Source: Gammaproteobacteria bacterium
Lineage (GTDB): Bacteria > Pseudomonadota > Gammaproteobacteria > Ga0077536
Length of the DNA: 5,182 bases
NCBI GenBank assembly: GCA_003540955.1
Contig: DPMX01000015.1
Coordinates: 19,854-25,035, forward strand
Reading direction: 5' to 3'
The translations under genes and the position numbers were made by a program. Of this stretch, positions 1 to 4,967 are shown piece after piece; the first letter of the stretch is position 1, and each line of letters opens with the position of its first letter. A model generated the notes under the pieces. The model saw nothing but the letters and a program-made list of their open reading frames with translations. It did no database searches and was not told the DNA's origin.

Positions 1-6
1 GCGACG

Positions 7-792
7 ATGAGTAACCGGTTAAAAGGTTGTGTGGTTCTAGTATCGCGACCCCGTAATCGAGCCGCTAGCTTAACCGCTAAAATAAAAGATGAAGGTGGAC
101 GGGTTGTTCTCGCGCCGATGATCGGAACAAAGCGGGCCCGGGATCAAAAGCAGTTTTCTGTTCTCATCGACCGTCTCAGCGACTATACGAGCGTCATTTT
201 TATTAGCCGCACTGCGGTGGAGTTCGGCGTAGAACAAATTAAGAGACAAAATCAAGCTCTTGATCAACTGTCGATTTATGCGATTGGATCCGGTAGTGCA
301 ACAGAACTCAAAGAACGTGGTTTTTCCAACGTGCAGACGCCGCATAGCGAATTTTCTTCCGAGGGCTTATTAAAGCTTGACGAATTGCAGGCGACGTCGG
401 TGGGCGGCACTAAGATTCTCATAGTTCGTGGCGCTGGCGGTCGTGAGCATCTTGGTGAAACACTAGTCAGTCGCGGGGCTGAGGTTGATTATTGCGAAAT
501 ATACGAACGTTTTATGCCGGATGTATGCATTACCGACGCCCTGTCTAACGCGGGCGTTGCGGTCCCTGATATCGGGATATTTACTAGCCTTGAGGGTGCA
601 ACAAATTTTGTTAATAAGATCAGGGCGGAAGGACTCAACCTGTTATTCGAGATGCCCGTTTTGGTGGTAGGTGCACGAATGGCGAACGAAGTAGCCAAGC
701 TCGGCTTTTTCAAAGCGCCGCTCATAGCTGAAAATCCTAATGACGCAAATGTTATTGGTGTCCTCGTCAAATGGGCGACGGGTAAATTATGA
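7..792 (+). CDS. hemD: Uroporphyrinogen-III synthase (HemD)
   Basis: Cytosolic enzyme that cyclises hydroxymethylbilane to uroporphyrinogen III, inverting ring D, at the branch point to heme, siroheme and cobalamin. The 261-residue product is of normal family length (about 250). It shows the two-lobed HemD pattern: an N-terminal VSRP segment (12-15), VIFISRTAVEF (63-73), YAIGSGSATELKERGF (91-106), SSEGLL (117-122), the strongly conserved block KILIVRGAGGREHLGETLVSRG (136-157) followed by EIYER (164-168), and a second-lobe IFTSLEGATNF (191-201) and VLVVGARMANEVAKLGF (218-234). HemD is poorly conserved in general, so the RGxGGR block is the best signature. The ATG at 7 is the only sensible start. 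Only six bases precede it, so no ribosome binding site can be judged. A TGA at 8-10 in another frame would suit an upstream gene, probably hemC, ending in an ATGA overlap (inference). The stop overlaps the hemX start by four bases. Confidence 0.95.
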   Translation: MSNRLKGCVVLVSRPRNRAASLTAKIKDEGGRVVLAPMIGTKRARDQKQFSVLIDRLSDYTSVIFISRTAVEFGVEQIKRQNQALDQLSIYAIGSGSATELKERGFSNVQTPHSEFSSEGLLKLDELQATSVGGTKILIVRGAGGREHLGETLVSRGAEVDYCEIYERFMPDVCITDALSNAGVAVPDIGIFTSLEGATNFVNKIRAEGLNLLFEMPVLVVGARMANEVAKLGFFKAPLIAENPNDANVIGVLVKWATGKL

Positions 793-1940
793 AAGACGAT
801 AAATCCGACGCACCTAAGCAAGTTGTCGAATCAGGTGCTCCACGCCTCGAGCGAGATGAGGACCTGACCAGCATCGCATCTAATCAAAAAACCGCGCGAG
901 CGGCGCGAAAATCGGGGATTTTCAGGCTTTTTGGTTTGGTTCTACTGTTCCTGTTGGTTTTTGGTCTTGGTGTTGCAGCTTTCTATCGGCAACTGCATAT
1001 GTACAAAAATGAGTTAGGGTTGTTGCGGGAGGAATTGTCGGCGATCGCTCGCGTTCAGGCGAGCGTGAGTGTAGGAATCGAAGGCGCGGTGTCTGATGCA
1101 GCTGCTATTGCACGGTCAGCCGCTAGTGGAGTTAATGACCTACGCGGGCAGATCGAGAGCCACGCGGTGAAACAGAGTGACTTGGTGACGGCAATAAGTG
1201 CGCTTTACGAAAAGGATTATCGGATTTCAATCGATTGGGTTTTGGCCGATGTCGAATATCTCGTATTAGCTGCGGTCCAACGTTTAGCGCTCGAACGTGA
1301 CGTGGGTAGTGCTATCGCGGCATTGCGAGCGGCGGATCAACGACTGCGTTCCGCCAAGCATCCGGCTTTGTTCCCGATTAGAGAAAACATAATTTCAGAT
1401 TTGACAGCACTGGAATCGATTAAGGTCCCCGACATTGAGGGTTTGGCAATTTATTTAGGTGAGACTATCGATCGGATCGATTCCTTGCCAGTCAAACCGA
1501 TCGCTGAAGAGGTGGCTATTCCCCCAACTTCCCGATCCGGAGGGAAAGACACCGGAGGTTGGCGTGACCTGGGCTTCGCAATTTGGTCCGACTTAGTTGA
1601 TTTAGTCGAAGTTAAGGATGCCGAATTGCCCGACAGCGTTCTGTTTGATCCGGAATCGCACTATTTTCTGCGCCAAAATTTAAAACTCGAACTAGCATCT
1701 GCAAGATTAGCGATCCTGCGGCGCGACAGCATTAACCTAAAATTTTCAATTAGCATGATTAGAAGCTCTTTATACACATATTACGACCTTGAACACGATG
1801 CCGTTGTAAACATAATTAAGCGCCTCGATGCAGCGCATGACTTAAATTTGGTGCCGGCACTGCCAAATATTACCGATAGCCTTGACGCGATTAGAGAGTA
1901 TCGGGCGGCCCAGGTCTCGACCAAAGCATCGGTGCCGTGA
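789..1940 (+). CDS. hemX: HemX, membrane-anchored tetrapyrrole-pathway protein
   Basis: Belongs to the HemX family, often misnamed uroporphyrin-III C-methyltransferase; it has no SAM-binding methyltransferase fold, and its role alongside HemD and HemY is not firmly established. The 383 residues are close to the E. coli length of about 390. Layout: a charged, probably disordered cytoplasmic N-terminus (1-43); one transmembrane helix (about 47-66, LFGLVLLFLLVFGLGVAAFY); a coiled-coil-like stretch (about 70-140, rich in Ala, Ser, Glu and Lys); then a periplasmic helical domain. Family signatures are IDWVLADVEYLVLAAVQRLALERDV at 148-172, AALRAADQRL at 177-186, HPALFPIR at 191-198 and FLRQNLKLELASARLAILRRD at 293-313. 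The ATG lies in an ATGA overlap with hemD, and only a weak GGGT lies upstream, so translational coupling is likely. The stop overlaps the hemY start. The membrane topology (N-terminus in) is inferred from the arginines and lysines before the helix. Confidence 0.93.
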   Translation: MKDDKSDAPKQVVESGAPRLERDEDLTSIASNQKTARAARKSGIFRLFGLVLLFLLVFGLGVAAFYRQLHMYKNELGLLREELSAIARVQASVSVGIEGAVSDAAAIARSAASGVNDLRGQIESHAVKQSDLVTAISALYEKDYRISIDWVLADVEYLVLAAVQRLALERDVGSAIAALRAADQRLRSAKHPALFPIRENIISDLTALESIKVPDIEGLAIYLGETIDRIDSLPVKPIAEEVAIPPTSRSGGKDTGGWRDLGFAIWSDLVDLVEVKDAELPDSVLFDPESHYFLRQNLKLELASARLAILRRDSINLKFSISMIRSSLYTYYDLEHDAVVNIIKRLDAAHDLNLVPALPNITDSLDAIREYRAAQVSTKASVP

Positions 1941-3142
1941 AATATCTAATCATCCTTATCGTCGCCCTAGGCCTCGCAGTAGTGCTGGGTTACTACGTGT
2001 CTGATGACGCAGGGTTTGTTGTGATTGGCTACGCCGGGAAAGTTTTCCGCACTAGCTTTGTATTTTTCGTTTTCCTTTTAGCGGCCGTGATCATTGCCGT
2101 GTATCTTAGTGCATGTTTCCTTTATCGAATTTTGACGTTACGGACCCGATTGGTCGGTTGGAGCGGGGACTATAGCCGTAACCGAGCGCAACGGGCACTC
2201 GGGGAGGGTCTGCTCGCGCTTGCGGGGGGAGATTTTAGGCGTGCCGAGCGACTTCTGCGGCGTGGTGGCGGCGATGAAACGGCGACTGCTGTCCGCTACT
2301 TAGGAGCGGCCGAAGCCGCACAAGCACAAAACGCGGTTGGACGTCGGGATAACTATTTGCACTTGGCGCAGGGCGCCCTTCCGGCTGCTGAAATGGCGGT
2401 TGGGATCAAAAAGGTCGAGATGCAAGTTGCGAGCGATCAGTATAAGCAAGCGCGCGTGACTTTGGACTATTTGTCTGATCAGCACTTTTGCAATGAAAAA
2501 ATACTAGCTTTACAAGAGTCGCTTTATGTTCAAACAAAAGACTTTGAGGCATTACTTGACCTACTTCCGGCTCTACGCCGTCACACAAATTTTACTCCAG
2601 CGCGTCTCGCTTCTCTCGAGTTAAAAACGGCCATTGCGCTGCTGTCAAAACCTCGGTTTCACGTCGACGATATACATGAAATCTGGCGCCAGTTGCCAAA
2701 GTCGTGTCGTGGGCATGCGAAATGTATCGCTCTATATGCAGGCCGATTAGCGGCATTAGGGCAACACGAGGAAGCCGAAATACTTTTACGTAAACATATT
2801 GGGCATGAGTGGCATCCGGAGCTGATCTATCAATATGGTGAGGTTCGGACAGCAAAGGTTTTGCAACAAATGCAACGAGCGGAGGTTTGGTTAGCTACTA
2901 GGACAAAGGATCCTAACCTTCTCCTGACGGTAGCTAAGCTTTGCACCAAAGCCGAACAATGGGATAAGGCACAGAGGTATCTCGATCGATTGGTGGCGCT
3001 TGCTCCATCGCCGGCGGCGTATTGGCTCCTCGCTGAAGTCTTTGGGCAGAGCGATGATCTTGAATCAGTTAATCAATGCCTTCGCGAAGGCTTGCGTTTA
3101 GCGACCGATGACGCTGATGTGGCACGGGAGCTTAGTGTTTAG
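1937..3142 (+). CDS. hemY: HemY, inner-membrane TPR protein of the heme operon
   Basis: HemY of the proteobacterial type (HemY_N plus tetratricopeptide repeats), not the Bacillus protoporphyrinogen oxidase that shares the name. It is thought to act with HemX in late heme synthesis or coproporphyrin handling; the mechanism is unknown. The 401 residues match the family (about 400). Two membrane helices lie at the N-terminus (about 1-21 and 40-64), followed by RILTLRTRLVGW. The HemY_N block RNRAQRALGEGLLALAGGDFRRAERLLRRG spans 81-110. The rest is alpha-helical with TPR-like units, clearest at about 260-288 (ALYAGRLAALGQHEEAEILL), 324-356 and 360-390. The start codon is GTG at 1937, inside a GTGA overlap with the hemX stop, and the signal-anchor sequence begins right there, which supports this start. 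No clear Shine-Dalgarno is seen, so coupling to hemX is likely. The stop overlaps the stop of the convergent parA gene. Confidence 0.93.
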   Translation: MKYLIILIVALGLAVVLGYYVSDDAGFVVIGYAGKVFRTSFVFFVFLLAAVIIAVYLSACFLYRILTLRTRLVGWSGDYSRNRAQRALGEGLLALAGGDFRRAERLLRRGGGDETATAVRYLGAAEAAQAQNAVGRRDNYLHLAQGALPAAEMAVGIKKVEMQVASDQYKQARVTLDYLSDQHFCNEKILALQESLYVQTKDFEALLDLLPALRRHTNFTPARLASLELKTAIALLSKPRFHVDDIHEIWRQLPKSCRGHAKCIALYAGRLAALGQHEEAEILLRKHIGHEWHPELIYQYGEVRTAKVLQQMQRAEVWLATRTKDPNLLLTVAKLCTKAEQWDKAQRYLDRLVALAPSPAAYWLLAEVFGQSDDLESVNQCLREGLRLATDDADVARELSV

Positions 3143-3798
3143 TTGCCAGGAAGGCTTCGCGCGCTTTTTAACCAACGCGTCAAAGGATTCCAATATTCCC
3201 GATCTGCAGCGGTAGCAACCGGTGCGAATTCAAATATTGACAACCCCCTTTCTGCAGCACGAAGATAATTCGCGCTCGATCGCAGTACAGTCATGAATGG
3301 GAATTTTCGGCCTGACGGCAGCTTCAGTTCATAAAGATAATCTTCAAGCTCATTGGCGATTAGGGTTCCTTCCCGCACCCGGTTTGCAACCGTCGCCATT
3401 TTAACGTCGGTTTTTATCACATTTCTCAAACCGCGTAATTCCCCGAGAAAGCGTTGGGCTGCGCGAATGTCGATTGGCGATGGAACGATGGGTAAGACGA
3501 TAGTTTGGGCTCGCCGAACCAATGCCGAAAGGTGCTTGTCATGTGTTCGCGAGGGTGCATCCATAATTACTACCTCGGTGTTTCGGGGAACTCGGATGCC
3601 CTTAGTAAAGCCCTCTACTGCCGAGATTTTAGGCCGATCCGCTGCGCGGGCCCTCAACCAATCCAAACTACTTCCCTGGGGATCGAGATCAACCAGAGCG
3701 ACTTTTGCGCCCTCATTGGCGAAATACCCCGCCAAATTCGTTGCTACGGTTGTTTTGCCGCTGCCCCCTTTGGCATTTAGTACGAGAATTGTACGCAT
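3139..3798 (-). CDS. Small orphan ParA-family ATPase
   Basis: ParA/MinD-superfamily ATPase of 219 residues, a short form with no N-terminal helix-turn-helix. Visible motifs are the deviant Walker A NAKGGSGKTT (8-17, with signature Lys10 and P-loop Lys15), the switch region VDLDPQGSSLDW (36-47, Asp37 and Asp39), Walker B VVIMD (76-80) followed by APS rather than the usual TPP, then PIVPSPIDIRAAQRFL (103-118), ANRVREGT (138-145) and RAAERGLSIFE (180-190). The catalytic set looks intact, so an ATP-driven dimer binding nucleoid DNA non-specifically is expected from the family. The cargo is unknown, and no ParB, McdB or parS candidate is in the window. It is similar to small gammaproteobacterial ParA proteins often annotated as cobyrinic acid a,c-diamide synthase, a misleading label. 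I chose the ATG at 3798; a GTG one codon upstream (3801) is equally possible, since AGGA lies 9 and 6 bases away respectively. It lies downstream of phosphoribulokinase on the same strand and has its own likely promoter. Confidence 0.9.
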   Translation of the reverse strand: MRTILVLNAKGGSGKTTVATNLAGYFANEGAKVALVDLDPQGSSLDWLRARAADRPKISAVEGFTKGIRVPRNTEVVIMDAPSRTHDKHLSALVRRAQTIVLPIVPSPIDIRAAQRFLGELRGLRNVIKTDVKMATVANRVREGTLIANELEDYLYELKLPSGRKFPFMTVLRSSANYLRAAERGLSIFEFAPVATAADREYWNPLTRWLKSARSLPGN

Positions 3799-3807
3799 CA
3801 CATATGA

Positions 3808-3811
3808 TCCT
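3808..3811 (-). promoter_or_regulatory. Ribosome binding site of parA
   Basis: On the minus strand AGGA sits 9 bases before the parA ATG (3798) and 6 bases before the in-frame GTG (3801). It is the clearest Shine-Dalgarno in the window. Because both spacings are acceptable, it does not settle which start is used. Confidence 0.55.
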
Positions 3812-3831
3812 AGAGTGCGATATCAGATGTC

Positions 3832-3860
3832 ATTATAGCCTTACCCGAGACACTTTTTTA
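3832..3860 (-). promoter_or_regulatory. Probable sigma70 promoter of parA
   Basis: Read on the minus strand, a perfect TATAAT box lies at 3837-3832. Seventeen bases upstream is TAAAAA (3860-3855), a poor -35 with three of six consensus matches, inside an A/T-rich run. Transcription would start near 3823-3828, giving a short leader of about 25-30 bases before parA. The strong -10 with a weak -35 suggests either modest constitutive activity or dependence on an activator. This is inferred from sequence only, and read-through from the phosphoribulokinase gene is also possible. Confidence 0.5.
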
Positions 3861-3872
3861 AACTCATCTCGG
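3845..3872. repeat. Inverted repeat over the parA -35 region, candidate operator
   Basis: CCGAGA (3845-3850) and TCTCGG (3867-3872) form perfect 6-base arms around a 16-base A/T-rich centre. The centre of symmetry falls at about 3858, inside the candidate -35 element, and the half-sites are 22 bases apart, about two helical turns, as expected for a dimeric regulator. As RNA, the loop is large and no U-run follows the second arm, so a terminator is less likely. A 6-base pair of arms can arise by chance, so this is only a candidate. Confidence 0.35.
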
Positions 3873-3936
3873 CCTATGATTATTGACCTTATGCCTTCTC
3901 ACTGAATGTTACAAGCAGCTGTCGGGCTATCTCCGG

Positions 3937-4830
3937 CTAGCTCGAGGTCACTATCCTTGGGTGGTTGCGCCGTTCGATTAAGGCCTCAATTATCGGGCTC
4001 AAAAGAAGTTCCATAGCGAAAACATATTTCCCAGCCGGCACCACAATGGTATCCGGGCGTGACATGAAAGCACCATTTAACATCTCGAGTAATTGCTGGT
4101 AGCGGGGCCTAATTTTACTCTGGTTCGCGATATGTATGACAACCATACTTTCATCGTTGCTTGGGATTTCGGTAGCAGTAAACGGGTTTGAAGTATCTAT
4201 CGTCGGGACACGCTGAAAATTAACGTCGGTGCGCGAAAATTGTGGACAGATGTAGTGTACATAGTCCGGCATTCGGCGCAAAATCATATCCGTGGCTGCG
4301 TCGGCAGAATAGCCGCGGACAGAGCGGTCGCGATGTATTTTCTGCATCCATTCAAGGTTGATAATGGGTACCACACCGATTAGGAGGTCTACGTGTTTGG
4401 CGATGTTGGCGTCCTTCGTGATCAGACCCCCATGCAACCCCTCATAGAAGAGTAAATCACACTCCGGCATCAGCGGCTGCCAGTCAGTGAATGTGCCTGG
4501 AGGACTTCCGTGACGCTCAGCTTCTTCTTCCGTGTGCACATAAGAGCGTTGCTTGCCGGTGCCATATGTGGCGAATTCACTAAATAGTTCTTCCAGCTCT
4601 TTTAACAAATTGCCCTCGGGGCCGAAATGTGTGAGTGTTCGGCCTTGTAATAATGACTTTTCAACCTCCCATTCCATCTCTGTCCGGTCATAGCGGTGAA
4701 AGCTATCACCTTCGATTATGGCGGGTTTGATACCTTCGGTTTGAAAAATCCGCTCAAACGCGAGTTTGACGCTCGAGGTTCCTGCTCCAGAAGATCCCGT
4801 GACCGCAACGATGGGATGAAGAATAGACAT
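3937..4830 (-). CDS. prkB: Phosphoribulokinase, class I bacterial type
   Basis: Phosphorylates ribulose 5-phosphate with ATP to give ribulose 1,5-bisphosphate, the RuBisCO substrate. The 297 residues fit the octameric bacterial class (about 290). Motifs: P-loop TGSSGAGTSS (11-20); EGDSFHRYDR (40-49) with catalytic-base Asp42, His45 and Arg49; YVH (97-99); Walker B FYEGLHGG (128-135, Glu130); QKIHRDRSVRGYS (163-175) with Lys164, Arg167, Asp168 and Arg172; RRMPDY (185-190); PQFSRTDVNFQRVPTIDTSNPF (196-217). The catalytic set appears intact. Unusual are residues 233-247, where the common GIDFP segment is replaced by SKIRPRY, VPAGK in place of VPGGK, and a roughly ten-residue C-terminal extension. 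The start fits the family N-terminus exactly, yet no Shine-Dalgarno precedes it. The autotroph symbol cbbP may be more apt. Non-autotrophs such as E. coli also carry a homologue (PrkB), whose EGDSFHRY and HFGPE-like features this one shares, so autotrophy is not proven. No RuBisCO gene is in the window. Confidence 0.95.
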   Translation of the reverse strand: MSILHPIVAVTGSSGAGTSSVKLAFERIFQTEGIKPAIIEGDSFHRYDRTEMEWEVEKSLLQGRTLTHFGPEGNLLKELEELFSEFATYGTGKQRSYVHTEEEAERHGSPPGTFTDWQPLMPECDLLFYEGLHGGLITKDANIAKHVDLLIGVVPIINLEWMQKIHRDRSVRGYSADAATDMILRRMPDYVHYICPQFSRTDVNFQRVPTIDTSNPFTATEIPSNDESMVVIHIANQSKIRPRYQQLLEMLNGAFMSRPDTIVVPAGKYVFAMELLLSPIIEALIERRNHPRIVTSS

Positions 4831-4967
4831 AGATAATTTTAGAATCTTTAACTATCGGCGCACGTAGTGGAGTATTCTAGAAAAAAAATCAAACGGAACT
4901 CCTTGCTAGTCGTGAACTTGGTATGGTTGACGGTGCAAATTCTATTAGGTGCAAGCATATTACCCTC
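4831..4967. promoter_or_regulatory. Divergent spacer between phosphoribulokinase and msbA
   Basis: The 137-bp gap between divergent starts must hold the promoter of msbA and probably that of phosphoribulokinase. It is A/T-rich with an A8 tract (4881-4888) next to the palindrome TTCTAGAA (4875-4882). On the minus strand TAGAAT (4882-4877) resembles a -10 box but has no good -35 partner. On the plus strand TTGACG (4927-4932) resembles a -35 but lacks a well-spaced -10. A TTA-N7-TAA element (4839-4851) and a GGTGCAA direct repeat (4932-4938, 4948-4954) are also present. No assignment is firm. Confidence 0.4.

Larger units (their letters stand above)
3799..3936. other. Spacer between phosphoribulokinase and parA
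   Basis: Non-coding 138-bp gap between two minus-strand genes. It contains the TATAAT promoter, the inverted repeat and the ribosome binding site listed separately. I found no convincing rho-independent terminator behind phosphoribulokinase: no strong GC stem followed by a T-run on the minus strand. Partial co-transcription of the two genes therefore cannot be excluded. Confidence 0.6.

Noticed and set aside
70..345. Minus-strand frames inside hemD and hemX (70-345 and 489-821) and a short plus-strand frame at 485-670
   Set aside because: They overlap well-supported hemD and hemX coding sequence in other frames and show no family motif.
1467..1481. Inverted repeat ATCGATC-G-GATCGAT in hemX, within a local cluster of GATC sites
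   Set aside because: It encodes ordinary Asp-Arg-Ile-Asp codons with a one-base centre. GATC words occur throughout the window, so there is no reason to see an origin or methylation-controlled site.
2300..2855. Minus-strand open frames within hemY (2300-2485, 2406-2588, 2592-2855)
   Set aside because: They are short, mutually overlapping and antisense to hemY, with no signal of being genes.
3151..3170. GC-rich stretch followed by TTTTT just after the hemY stop, resembling a terminator
   Set aside because: The GC part (GGCTTCGCGCGC) cannot form a stem with a workable loop right before the T-run, and the segment codes for the parA C-terminus.
3139..3801. Cobyrinic acid a,c-diamide synthase or nitrogenase iron protein as the product
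   Set aside because: The protein is only 219 residues, lacks the glutamine amidotransferase domain of cobyrinate synthases and the iron-sulfur cysteines of NifH; the deviant Walker A with signature lysine is that of ParA.
3353..3838. Plus-strand open frame of 161 codons opposite parA, with two further plus-strand frames at 3505-3780 and 3705-3905
   Set aside because: They lie antisense to a gene with clear Walker motifs, have no recognisable domain or ribosome binding site, and their odd composition is what reading a real gene backwards gives.
3911..3945. Repeated AGCT/GGCTA words after phosphoribulokinase as a terminator or attachment site
   Set aside because: Arms do not pair beyond three or four bases and no T-run follows on the minus strand. 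There is no integrase or tRNA nearby.
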